DNA of 64,000 nucleotides, from assembly GCA_947625885.1 (NCBI GenBank), contig CANQQA010000002.1, positions 159,297-223,296 on the forward strand. The letters are read 5' to 3'. The notes under the pieces are model-generated. The model had not been told where the DNA came from. It worked only from the letters and a program-made list of their open reading frames with translations, and searched no databases. Shown here piece by piece: positions 43,888 through 52,342 of this stretch. The DNA comes from an uncultured Bacteroidales bacterium. GTDB taxonomy: Bacteria; Bacteroidota; Bacteroidia; Bacteroidales; UBA11471. The number at the start of each line of letters is the position of its first letter. Positions within the stretch are counted from its first letter, which is position 1. The translations under genes and the position numbers were made by a program.

Positions 43888-44607
43888 TCATCTTTTCCGA
43901 TGTTGCGAAAGTGCCGTTTGGGCTTTTTCATAATCTTCAGGAATTCCGATATCAATAAAAAAACCAGTTTGCTCTAATCCGTATAATCGACCTTCGGCAG
44001 CCAATGGTATTAACACGTCCTGCTCAAAAGAGAATGCACTCGGGTAATTTTCCAGTGAACAATTATGACGGTTAATGATATAAATGCCTCCGTTAATGAG
44101 TCCTTCCTTGCAATAGCACTTCTCTTGAAAAGCTATAATGCGATGGCTATTTGCCTCTATATTGACTTGTCCGTAACGGCTGAATTCATTCAAATGTTTT
44201 AATGCAAGTGTAATAGATGATGCGTTGTGCAATTGATGCCACGCCATGAAAGTGTGTAAATTGATATCAAAAAATGTGTCTCCGTTCAAGATGAGTACAT
44301 CATCGGAACTTGTTCTACTAAGAGCCTGTTTTATTGCGCCGCCTGTCCCCAACGGTTCGTCTTCTGCCGATTCTTCAATGGAGAATGAAAATTGCCGTCG
44401 TACTTTGTTGAGCCAACGATGAACATATTCTTTCTTATATCCTACGGCAAGTACTACTTTCTGAACATCGAATATCGGCTGGTCCAAATAATTAAACAGA
44501 TGCCATAAAAATGGTTTTCCTGCTATAGGCGCCATGCATTTCGGCAAGTTACTAACTATGCTTCGAAGTCGGGTTCCCAAGCCTCCGACCAAGATGATTG
44601 TCTCCAT
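43888..44607 (-). CDS. hddC: D-glycero-D-manno-heptose 1-phosphate guanylyltransferase-like
   Basis: A 239-aa nucleotidyltransferase with the signature ILVGGLGTRLRSIVSNLPKCMAP at its start (G-rich loop and Lys). The metal Asp sits in ILNGDTFFDINL (about 104), with GGIYIINR in the middle and FIDIGIPEDYEKAQ at the end. Together with gmhA, hddA and gmhB immediately upstream, the best reading is activation of heptose 1-phosphate to GDP-heptose. The ATG at 44607 directly abuts the gmhA stop. It supplies a donor for the heptosyl unit of this surface glycan. Confidence 0.9.
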   Translation of the reverse strand: METIILVGGLGTRLRSIVSNLPKCMAPIAGKPFLWHLFNYLDQPIFDVQKVVLAVGYKKEYVHRWLNKVRRQFSFSIEESAEDEPLGTGGAIKQALSRTSSDDVLILNGDTFFDINLHTFMAWHQLHNASSITLALKHLNEFSRYGQVNIEANSHRIIAFQEKCYCKEGLINGGIYIINRHNCSLENYPSAFSFEQDVLIPLAAEGRLYGLEQTGFFIDIGIPEDYEKAQTALSQHRKR

Positions 44608-45252
44608 TTATCCGAAAAATTTATCTTCCAACATCAAACATAAGCAGTGATAGACAGGCAGGTGCAATTCCTGTATTTTATAGGTTTCGGTTTCCGGTAC
44701 ACGAATACAAGCATCTGAGAATTCCATCAATCGATTTTTTGTAGCACCGGTCAATCCGATAACTTTCAACCCCTTAGCCTTTGCTGTGATAGCTGCATAG
44801 AGTACATTTTTGCTGTTCCCAGATGTCGATATGCCGAGAAATGTGTCCTCGGTCTGCCCGAATCCATTGACCTGCTGTGCGAAAGTTAGAATCGGATTGC
44901 AGTCATTCATGTAGGCTGTTGTCAGTGAGGTATGAGCTGTTAATGTAATGGCTGGCAATGTACCCTGAAGGTGTTCCGACAGGATTGCCCCCATTTCAAC
45001 ATCTAAGGATTTCAAGGTCGCAGACTGTTCTTCTCCAATACAGCGTTTTAATCTGAACCCTTTCATCAACTCCGCCACAATATGTTCGGAATCCGATGCC
45101 GACCCTCCATTTCCACAGACCAGCAATTTGTGTCCTTGGGCATATGTGTTTTCCAATATTTCATAGGCTATGATAATATCTTTCCGGCATGATGCTAATA
45201 CTGGGTAACGTATCAGTAGCGTATCCACATGATTTAAGATTCTTGTATCCAT
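44608..45252 (-). CDS. gmhA: Sedoheptulose 7-phosphate isomerase (GmhA-like SIS protein)
   Basis: Converts sedoheptulose 7-phosphate to D-glycero-D-manno-heptose 7-phosphate. The length is 214 aa. The SIS fold has LLVCGNGGSASDSEHIVAELM (about 39-59), the GmhA phosphate-binding loop, and LGISTSGNSKNVLYAAITAKAKGLKVIGLTG. The C-terminal helix EIQELHLPVYHCLCLMLE-like segment also matches. It lies 6 bp after the gmhB stop and abuts hddC. Confidence 0.93.
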   Translation of the reverse strand: MDTRILNHVDTLLIRYPVLASCRKDIIIAYEILENTYAQGHKLLVCGNGGSASDSEHIVAELMKGFRLKRCIGEEQSATLKSLDVEMGAILSEHLQGTLPAITLTAHTSLTTAYMNDCNPILTFAQQVNGFGQTEDTFLGISTSGNSKNVLYAAITAKAKGLKVIGLTGATKNRLMEFSDACIRVPETETYKIQELHLPVYHCLCLMLEDKFFG

Positions 45253-45258
45253 TTTTCG

Positions 45259-45795
45259 TTATTTCTTTCTGTAAATTCGCATATCATTACGGACATACTC
45301 TTCTACACCATTTTTCAGTTTGACCGAATCGACTTGAATACCATCAATATTGCAATTTCGAGCAAATTCCATATCTACTGTGCTATCGCCGATCATTAAT
45401 GTTGTTTCCGGATTGACATCTGGGTGTTCATGTAAAAGCTGCTCGAACAACCCCGTGTTCGGTTTGCGGCAGACATCAGTATTGGAAATTGCGGTACAGT
45501 AATAAATGCCATGTACATAGCCGCCATGAGCTATTATTTCTGTGCACATTTTGTTATGTATATCAATCAAATTTTTCTCGGAATAAATCGCTTTGCCTAC
45601 ACCTCGCTGATTGGATACAATAAATATGTGCTTATGACTCTGGTGTAAAAGACAGAGAGTATCAAGTGCTCCCGGAATGAACCTAAATTCCTCCCAGCAT
45701 CGGACGTAACCTCCAACGATATGAACATTGAGGGTCCCATCTCGATCGAACAAAAACGTATCGTATTTATCGAATGGTATTTCTGTGAGTTTCAT
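45259..45795 (-). CDS. gmhB: D-glycero-D-manno-heptose 1,7-bisphosphate 7-phosphatase (HAD)
   Basis: A 178-aa histidinol-phosphatase-like HAD enzyme that removes the 7-phosphate in the GDP-heptose route. The catalytic FDRDGTLN is near residue 16, the Ser/Thr motif IVSNQRGVGKA near 60, and the metal loop MIGDSTVDMEFARN near 136. The zinc-loop region has CRKPNTG, though the full set of Cys/His ligands is not obvious. It lies between hddA and gmhA in the heptose block. Confidence 0.9.
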   Translation of the reverse strand: MKLTEIPFDKYDTFLFDRDGTLNVHIVGGYVRCWEEFRFIPGALDTLCLLHQSHKHIFIVSNQRGVGKAIYSEKNLIDIHNKMCTEIIAHGGYVHGIYYCTAISNTDVCRKPNTGLFEQLLHEHPDVNPETTLMIGDSTVDMEFARNCNIDGIQVDSVKLKNGVEEYVRNDMRIYRKK

Positions 45796-45802
45796 CGAGA
45801 TC

Positions 45803-46858
45803 TTAGCGTTTCAAAACCTGTATAGTATCGGTGTCATAAATTTTCCAACCATGGGCACCACCTTCGGTAAAATTGAATGGCATCGTATAACCATTCAAAT
45901 TTTTGAGTGCAGATACAACTTGTTTTTTCTTGGTCGGATTGACAAAAAACATAATGAATCCTCCGCCACCGGCTCCGCTCACTTTACCAGACTTGGCTCC
46001 GGCTCTCATCGCAACATCGAAAGCCTCCTCAATCACCGGATTGGTAATCGAACCGGCCATTCTTTTTTTGTCTTCCCATCCTTTGCCGAGTATATGGGCA
46101 AATTCTTCCATATCCCCTTTCAACAGGGCAAGTTTCATATCGACTGCACTCTGCTTGATGCGATGCATTGCTTCGATGCTATCGGTTTTATTTGTAAGGG
46201 TATTTCTTTTTTGTTCATCTATAATAGCAGCTGATGAACGGCTTTTCCCTGTAAAATACAAAATGATACTTGCCTCCAGTTCGTCCACTATCCAACGTTT
46301 TACTTTCAGTGGATTGACTATTACGATGTCATTTTGCAGAAACTCCATATAGTTGAAACCGCCAAATGCTGCTGCATATTGATCTTGCTTTCCCCCGGAA
46401 AGTCCCAAATCCAACCTTTCGATTTCGTAAGCAGTTCGAGCAATCTCGTAATCACCCAAAGGCAGGCTGTGCCATTCTGCAAAAGCTTTTAAAATTGCTA
46501 CGACCATAGTTGATGATGTGCCTAGTCCAGAGCCGGCAGGAACGTCATTATAGGTTGTCAGTCGACAGCCTTTCAGAGGTATGTCATAATCTCTCATTAG
46601 CCGATTATAGACCCCCTTTATCAAAGAAGCTTTACCATCAATGGGGATACATCGTTTTAAGGGATAATCCTCGAAACAATCGGCATCGTAACTTTCTATC
46701 ATAATATGGTTTTCAGCCGTCTCCTCTATTATGCAATATGCATACAGATTTACGGTTGCATTCAATATCAGTCCTCCATACATATCACTGTATGGTGAGA
46801 GATCACTGCCCCCACCTGCTATACCCAAACGCATGGGGGCTTTACTCCTGATTATCAT
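45803..46858 (-). CDS. hddA: D-glycero-alpha-D-manno-heptose 7-phosphate kinase
   Basis: A 351-aa GHMP-family sugar kinase that phosphorylates heptose 7-phosphate at C1 in the GDP-D-glycero-alpha-D-manno-heptose pathway. It starts IIRSKAPMRLGIAGGGSD (2-19). The ATP-binding GHMP loop is VPAGSGLGTSSTMV (around 98-111), and the C-terminal motif is KVSGAGGGGFIMFF. The frame is open to 46912, but the ATG at 46858 starts the conserved region. It lies 1 bp after the upstream glycosyltransferase stop. It is the first gene of the hddA-gmhB-gmhA-hddC block. Confidence 0.93.
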   Translation of the reverse strand: MIIRSKAPMRLGIAGGGSDLSPYSDMYGGLILNATVNLYAYCIIEETAENHIMIESYDADCFEDYPLKRCIPIDGKASLIKGVYNRLMRDYDIPLKGCRLTTYNDVPAGSGLGTSSTMVVAILKAFAEWHSLPLGDYEIARTAYEIERLDLGLSGGKQDQYAAAFGGFNYMEFLQNDIVIVNPLKVKRWIVDELEASIILYFTGKSRSSAAIIDEQKRNTLTNKTDSIEAMHRIKQSAVDMKLALLKGDMEEFAHILGKGWEDKKRMAGSITNPVIEEAFDVAMRAGAKSGKVSGAGGGGFIMFFVNPTKKKQVVSALKNLNGYTMPFNFTEGGAHGWKIYDTDTIQVLKR

Positions 46859-46859
46859 T

Positions 46860-47996
46860 TTATCCAAATATTGAATTGATTGCAGTTGAAAACCTTTTGG
46901 TGCCGGCTTCAAAACTGAAATACTCCAAGTATTTTTTTTGAATTTTGTTAGGGTTATTTTGACCTTGCAGGTATTTCATGATACCGGAAAGACCGGATAT
47001 AAAACTGTCTTTATCGTGATACACCCGAAAATATGGTTCGCTGTACAAACTTTCGTATCCCCGAGCAGAAATTTCATGTACCAATACCGGACGCCCAAAC
47101 CGTAAGCCATCCATAACCCGCAATTTAATACCCCCTCCTACATTTGTCGGGCATAAAAAAATAGAAGAAGATTTGATAATATCCTCCATGTTTTCAGGAT
47201 TGGGAATAATGTCAATCACTTCACGGGTGGTATTTGCAAAATCATAAACTTCAGCGGACGGATTACGACCGGCAAGGACCAATTTCCAATCAGGATACGA
47301 GTCCTTGAATATCTGGAAATAATTTTTTCTAAAATCCTTTATGCCCTCTATTGTCTGGACTGTATCCATACTGCCTGTTATAGCAACTGTCTTATGTACA
47401 ACTCCTATGGGGTCGATTGATTCAATAGACCTATCTTCTGGTTCATAAGCCCCAACGACAACTGAAGGCGTATCGGTTGTACCATAGTATCTTTCAAATA
47501 GGGCACGATCTCCATTTGTTAAAAAACAGTTACAATCACTTTGCAAGAATGCACGCCTTTCATTTTTATTTATAAAATGAGCCGTTAATCCTTTTAAAGT
47601 AAGGAGAGTCTTATTATCCATTTGATATTCTCGCTCAAAATTAAGATGAATTACAATTACTTTAATACCAAAATCATGTATCATATTGACCATATCTCCG
47701 GCATAGATTCCTCCGGAAATGATTATGAGATTATATTTATTTTGGTTTATTGTAAGATAATCCTTTAAAAATTTCTTATATCGGTGAATACTGCCAGATA
47801 TAATAGCCTTTGATAGAGACCGACGAGGGACTCCAATAATATTGGGACCGTTCTCGCTCTTGAATTCTTCTGGAATCATTAAATCCACTTTATCGGGGAA
47901 TAGTTGGATAAGAGAGTTGTATTTTCCTTTTTGTTCTAAACCACCACCATCCTTTTTATGTATATCAGATGTGGCAATAAATAAAGCACGTTTCAT
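46860..47996 (-). CDS. Glycosyltransferase, GT4/GT-B type
   Basis: A 378-aa GT-B enzyme starting KRALFIATSDIHKKDGGG, similar to the start of the gene at 41565-42650. The C-terminal nucleotide-sugar half has WKLVLAGRNPSAEVYDFA and IFLCPTNVGGGIKLRVMDGLRFGRPVLVHEISARG, with an acidic residue in the EX7E position replaced by Asp. An alternative ATG at 48029 would overlap the polymerase gene by 19 bp. ATG 47996 is preferred for its fit with the N-terminal pattern. It likely adds a sugar, possibly heptose given the adjacent pathway, but this is inference. Confidence 0.82.
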   Translation of the reverse strand: MKRALFIATSDIHKKDGGGLEQKGKYNSLIQLFPDKVDLMIPEEFKSENGPNIIGVPRRSLSKAIISGSIHRYKKFLKDYLTINQNKYNLIIISGGIYAGDMVNMIHDFGIKVIVIHLNFEREYQMDNKTLLTLKGLTAHFINKNERRAFLQSDCNCFLTNGDRALFERYYGTTDTPSVVVGAYEPEDRSIESIDPIGVVHKTVAITGSMDTVQTIEGIKDFRKNYFQIFKDSYPDWKLVLAGRNPSAEVYDFANTTREVIDIIPNPENMEDIIKSSSIFLCPTNVGGGIKLRVMDGLRFGRPVLVHEISARGYESLYSEPYFRVYHDKDSFISGLSGIMKYLQGQNNPNKIQKKYLEYFSFEAGTKRFSTAINSIFG

Positions 47997-48010
47997 CGGT
48001 TGGTAATCAT

Positions 48011-49093
48011 TTATTGAAACAATACACAATGATAATAATACCCGAGCGGAAGTTCCGGTGAAAGATGTCCCGCAATTCTGTATATATTTATTGAAATAGT
48101 CACGAGCAAGAAAAGTAGTCGATTCGGGCGTTTTTGAATATTTTGATATATATAAGGATATAGAAATATTTCAGTAGCGCTCATATATCCTGTCATTCTA
48201 ACAAATTGTACTGAAAGAGGGGTCATCGAACAATACAATATTGTACCCGCAACGTAAACGTTGGTCAAACCACGCAATATATTATTGGTTTTTATGGCTT
48301 TACGGCAATAAAAGAATAGAAAAAGGAAAGTAACGGAATTTTTTAGAATACAATTCATTATCGCATCTTCAACAGAGATCATCCCCCCATATAAATTCCC
48401 GTTTTCCTGCCCATTAATATATTCGAGCAATCTATATTGTATCCATGTTCCTAAATACGGAAAATCTAAAAGAATAACCTTGCCTATTGTCATAAACAGT
48501 CCGACACATACAACAAATAGGACAAAGTAATATTTATATCTAAGTCTGTTATGATAAATCCAGTATATTGGAAATGCAATATATGCTGAAGTATGAATAG
48601 CCCCCGCAAAAATGACCATCATAAGAAATGCGTACAAGCGCTTTTCTACCACATAAGTATAAGAATAAATAATTATTATAGTCGCAATAGTACTTCTTAC
48701 ATAATCGATACCACCTTGCATTATAGCAAAATATATCATGAATGACAGAACTGGAACAACAGATATTTTTTTGAAACTTTGATGTATACAAAAAAAAATG
48801 ATAGCTGCCATTAGGAATTGGAATACAATGTATGAAGCACATAATTTTTTTACAACAAATGATAATATAACCCATCCATACTCAAAACTGCCCTCATCAA
48901 GAGCAAAAGAATTTATCTTTTGAAAGTAAGAATAATATACCTCCCAATCCCCGCCAAACTCCCATCTAAGACCAGTCAGTAGAAAACATACAAAACATAA
49001 AATAAATATAATTTGATTTTGTCTTTTACTTGGAGCATTAATGAATGCCAAAGTAAGGACAATACAAAATATAAATATAACATATGATAACAT
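48011..49093 (-). CDS. EpsG/Wzy-like polysaccharide polymerase
   Basis: A 360-aa polytopic membrane protein with about ten hydrophobic helices. The segment LTGLRWEFGGDWEVYYSYF (about 39-57) is characteristic of the EpsG family, with a later GGIDYVRSTIATIIIIYSY stretch. Such proteins join lipid-linked repeat units in Wzy-dependent export. It is very AT-rich compared with flanking core genes. It sits between the pyruvyl transferase and a glycosyltransferase and is the only polymerase candidate in the operon. A 134-bp gap precedes it with no clear promoter. Confidence 0.85.
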   Translation of the reverse strand: MLSYVIFIFCIVLTLAFINAPSKRQNQIIFILCFVCFLLTGLRWEFGGDWEVYYSYFQKINSFALDEGSFEYGWVILSFVVKKLCASYIVFQFLMAAIIFFCIHQSFKKISVVPVLSFMIYFAIMQGGIDYVRSTIATIIIIYSYTYVVEKRLYAFLMMVIFAGAIHTSAYIAFPIYWIYHNRLRYKYYFVLFVVCVGLFMTIGKVILLDFPYLGTWIQYRLLEYINGQENGNLYGGMISVEDAIMNCILKNSVTFLFLFFYCRKAIKTNNILRGLTNVYVAGTILYCSMTPLSVQFVRMTGYMSATEIFLYPYIYQNIQKRPNRLLFLLVTISINIYRIAGHLSPELPLGYYYHCVLFQ

Positions 49094-49227
49094 AAATTAT
49101 ACGAAAGTTAGGGGTCTCTAAACTTTAAAGGTGAGAATATACAATAGATAATTTGTCAAATCGCCTCTAAGCTATAATTTACGCGATAAATAGTATGACG
49201 ACTGAAACTTAGGCTCTTCCATAGGGT

Positions 49228-50307
49228 TCAGTTTAAGGATTTCTCTAAATAGGTCATAGATTTTTCCTTGCAAGTAGACAAGGCAATATCGACCGTTTGC
49301 CAATTGATAGGATCGCAGTACAATTCTTCGGTCAATTTTTCAGCTGAATAGATTAATTGTGTTTCCAATCCGACTGTCCGCAGCAACGAGACGAAGCGAT
49401 CGACCCCGCGGACATTATTGGCAATCGTGATAAACGGCTTTTCGAAGACGATAGAAAAGATCGTCCCGTGAAACGAATCCGTAACCACATACGCGGCATC
49501 GCGGAACATCGCCAACCACTCTTCCACGGTTAAGGAAGCCGAGTGGTAGGAGGTAAAATATTTTGTCGTCATATGCAGATATTGTGCCATACGGTCTATG
49601 TGCCATTGTTGCTCTTCGGTCGGGTCAAGTAGGTAGCAGGCAATGAATTTTTCCGTGCGGCGCGGGACGTTGGTACAAAGCCGTTCGTAGTCGGATTTAT
49701 CTAATAGCAGTGTAGGGTCCAGTACAAGTTCGGCATCGACATGAAAATAGTCCCTGCATAAATCCACACCGGAAGCCTCTCGGACGGAAACCTTGTCGAA
49801 TTGCGACAACAACGGCGCACATCGCTTCAACTGTCGTTTGCTGAACTCCATTTTCTCCACCCCGAAAGAGGCGGCATAGGCGACTTTCCGCATTTCCACA
49901 TGCCGTGCGAAGCGCAGGAACATATCTTCGAGATGCCACTGGTTGTAAGCGGGACGCCAAACTTGGTCGCTGCCGACGACCAGACCTTCGATACGATATT
50001 TGCGTAACAATCTACGAGTATATCTTCTGATCGGGCGAGTGCGCATAATATATTTATCAACAAACACCTTTATTCGTGGACTTTGTTTAACGCGATAAGA
50101 GGAAAACGAGCGCCGCCTTCCTGGTATGAAATATAATAAGAGCGTTTTACATATCGATAGCACAAACCGCCATAAAGGTGTCGGATACAAAAAATTTATA
50201 GTTATGGGGATGTGTCCCAAACTTCTTAAAACTTTTTGCAAGGCATAATTCTGCAAAATCATGCCATAATTATCATGTATTGGAAGAGTTACGATTCCGA
50301 TGCGCAT
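49228..50307 (-). CDS. Polysaccharide pyruvyl transferase family protein
   Basis: A 359-aa CsaB/WcaK-type protein. The N-terminal strand IGIVTLPIHDNYGMILQNYALQKVL (3-27) and the C-terminal VTDSFHGTIFSIVFEKPFI (around 273-291) are family hallmarks. The His of SFHG is thought to be catalytic in this family. Known members transfer pyruvate from PEP to form ketals on sugars. In Bacteroidales these genes are often found with FrhB-like proteins, and one such protein lies further upstream (54784-56583). It lies 15 bp after the 358-aa hypothetical gene. Confidence 0.9.
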   Translation of the reverse strand: MRIGIVTLPIHDNYGMILQNYALQKVLRSLGHIPITINFLYPTPLWRFVLSICKTLLLYFIPGRRRSFSSYRVKQSPRIKVFVDKYIMRTRPIRRYTRRLLRKYRIEGLVVGSDQVWRPAYNQWHLEDMFLRFARHVEMRKVAYAASFGVEKMEFSKRQLKRCAPLLSQFDKVSVREASGVDLCRDYFHVDAELVLDPTLLLDKSDYERLCTNVPRRTEKFIACYLLDPTEEQQWHIDRMAQYLHMTTKYFTSYHSASLTVEEWLAMFRDAAYVVTDSFHGTIFSIVFEKPFITIANNVRGVDRFVSLLRTVGLETQLIYSAEKLTEELYCDPINWQTVDIALSTCKEKSMTYLEKSLN

Positions 50308-50322
50308 AGGTCACATAAATAC

Positions 50323-51399
50323 TTATTGAATTTTCAAATCTTTCAGTAGCCTGCGGGTAAAGAGTTTTCGCCCGCGAAGATTCAGGAAGAAGCTATTGAA
50401 ATACAGAGCCGGGTCTTGAAATTCCGCATAATTCGTATAATCCAAAAACGGTATATTGGCGGTGTTGCTTTCCCTTACAAAGTCGAGCACATACGCCTGC
50501 CGATATTGCTGCGGGAATTTTTTCGACAGATAGTCCGTCATCGGCGGACAAATCAGTACCGGCTGGTAATTCCGTTCCAGACAATACGAAATCATCGACC
50601 GAAGAAGGGTTACGGACTCATCGTAATATTTTTTCCATTCCTCTGTCAATGGAATATCCAAAGATTTCATATCGAACTCTTTCAACCACCCCTCAATCCA
50701 TCTGTTTGCATCTTGTTCCAATTCCATAGCCATCATCGGCTGTTCCGAAATCAGATAACGCGTATCCGGAGCAATGTCGTGCAACAGATACAACAGGCTT
50801 GTCGGCTTGTAGAGCAACGGAAATCTAGAAAAATATTTGCTGCGGTTCAATTCCGGGATGCGGTCAATATAGCCCAGATCCAGTATTTTCGCGAATTTTG
50901 CATAATAACTTTTGTCCCAATATGCCGGTTTGTTTTTCAGGTAGGGTGATATTGAAGTAAACGGCATAATCGGTATAAGCACCGTGCCGCCGGTTTTCAG
51001 ATAACTGTGAAAATATTTCAGTATCTCGAAATCCATATCGAGACCCTGTGAACCGGTCGACCAATTTTGCCCGTTTATATTTTCATAGAAAAAGGCAAAC
51101 AAAGCAGGATTGCTGCCTAAATTCACGATTTCGTAATTCCTGATTAGGTTATCCCGATATCCGGCATTCGAAACAAATTGCTCCGTATGCCGGAACAGAT
51201 TCTTATACCAGTTCGTTTTTTTAACGCATTTGTTGAGGAGCAGCCCTACCGTAAGGGCACACAGGCACAATGCATAAAGTGCAAACAGAATGATTCCCCA
51301 AACAACATCTATAAAGCATACTATTGTGGTAATCAGCAGTACAAGTACCAATACCGCCATGACCAGTTTCTTTTTGCCGATTCTTCTCATCGTTTTCAT
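50323..51399 (-). CDS. Membrane-anchored protein, possible SGNH-like fold
   Basis: A 358-aa protein of no family that I can name with confidence. Two TM helices lie near the N-terminus (about 10-55), and the rest is a soluble domain. NYEIVNLGSNPALFAF resembles block I of SGNH/DltD-type esterases. ILIPIMPFTSISPYL and QPVLICPPMTDYL could be central strands. The C-terminal motif FLNLRGRKLFTRRLL stands where SGNH enzymes carry D-x-x-H, but with Asn and Arg here. Catalysis by the usual triad is therefore doubtful. Its place between the AKR and pyruvyl-transferase genes suggests glycan modification or anchoring. Confidence 0.55.
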   Translation of the reverse strand: MKTMRRIGKKKLVMAVLVLVLLITTIVCFIDVVWGIILFALYALCLCALTVGLLLNKCVKKTNWYKNLFRHTEQFVSNAGYRDNLIRNYEIVNLGSNPALFAFFYENINGQNWSTGSQGLDMDFEILKYFHSYLKTGGTVLIPIMPFTSISPYLKNKPAYWDKSYYAKFAKILDLGYIDRIPELNRSKYFSRFPLLYKPTSLLYLLHDIAPDTRYLISEQPMMAMELEQDANRWIEGWLKEFDMKSLDIPLTEEWKKYYDESVTLLRSMISYCLERNYQPVLICPPMTDYLSKKFPQQYRQAYVLDFVRESNTANIPFLDYTNYAEFQDPALYFNSFFLNLRGRKLFTRRLLKDLKIQ

Positions 51400-51403
51400 G
51401 TTT

Positions 51404-52261
51404 TTAATATCCGGGGCAGTTCAACGATTCGGGGTGAAACTTATAATCTCTATCGAGTGCGAAGATTCGTTGCATGTCTTCGTCCGTCAAAGTGAATTTG
51501 TGTATATCGACATTTTCCGAAATATGCGCAGGGTTGAAAGAGCGGAATATCGGTATTACGCCTTGTTGCACGTGCCAGCACATAATGATTTGGGTAACGG
51601 TCTTGTGATATTTGGCTGCCAATTCGTTTAAGGTCGGATTTCCTTTGACGAATGGTAACATCAGGCAATTTGCCGAATAGGCTTCCAACTGTATCTTTTC
51701 TTTGCGACACAAAGCGACAAAAGAAGGAACCGTGCGGAAAGGGTGGTATTCTATTTGTATGACATGCGGCATAGGGAGATGCGCCTGCTTCAACATCTCG
51801 ATGTGTCGTTCACGGCAGTTGGCAATCCCTATCGCCCGCACTTTTCCCGATTTATATATGTCCTGCATCTGCGACCAGTTGTCCAACCAATAATCGGGTA
51901 GGGGCCAATGCAAGAGCCACAAGTCGATATAATCCGTTTTCAAGGCTTTCAGCGACAGGTCGATCTCGTGTTTCATATTCCGCAGGTACTGCTGGCCGTT
52001 TCCCACCTTGGTCGTGATGAACACATTTTCCCGGCGCATAATCTTGTTCCGATACATTTTGGAAAAGATTTTTCCCAGCAACGGCTCGTTGGCATAATCT
52101 CTTGCCGTATCGAATCCGACGGTGTCTGTTTGGGCGGCATATATAAGGGCACGTTCCAAGAGTGCAAACAATTCTGCCTTTTTCCCTTTCATGTCGCAGA
52201 TGGAGGTTCCCATCATTTGGGTCGGTATCGAAATTCCATTGCTTAATTGCAGATATTCCAT
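51404..52261 (-). CDS. Aldo/keto reductase
   Basis: A 285-aa NADPH-dependent AKR barrel. Motifs include GFDTARDYANEPLLGKIF (catalytic Asp and Tyr, about 49-66), VFITTKVGN (catalytic Lys, about 80), and IDLWLLHWPLPD (catalytic His, about 120), plus HVIQIEYHPF. All four catalytic residues (Asp, Tyr, Lys, His) appear to be present. In this operon it probably reduces a keto or aldehyde group of a glycan precursor or of its acyl decoration. The substrate is unknown. Confidence 0.88.
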   Translation of the reverse strand: MEYLQLSNGISIPTQMMGTSICDMKGKKAELFALLERALIYAAQTDTVGFDTARDYANEPLLGKIFSKMYRNKIMRRENVFITTKVGNGQQYLRNMKHEIDLSLKALKTDYIDLWLLHWPLPDYWLDNWSQMQDIYKSGKVRAIGIANCRERHIEMLKQAHLPMPHVIQIEYHPFRTVPSFVALCRKEKIQLEAYSANCLMLPFVKGNPTLNELAAKYHKTVTQIIMCWHVQQGVIPIFRSFNPAHISENVDIHKFTLTDEDMQRIFALDRDYKFHPESLNCPGY

Positions 52262-52342
52262 ATGATTTTTGTATTGTCATATTGCTATCTGCACGGGCAA
52301 TGACCTGTCGCATATTATGCGAAAATGCAGGCAATATGATGT

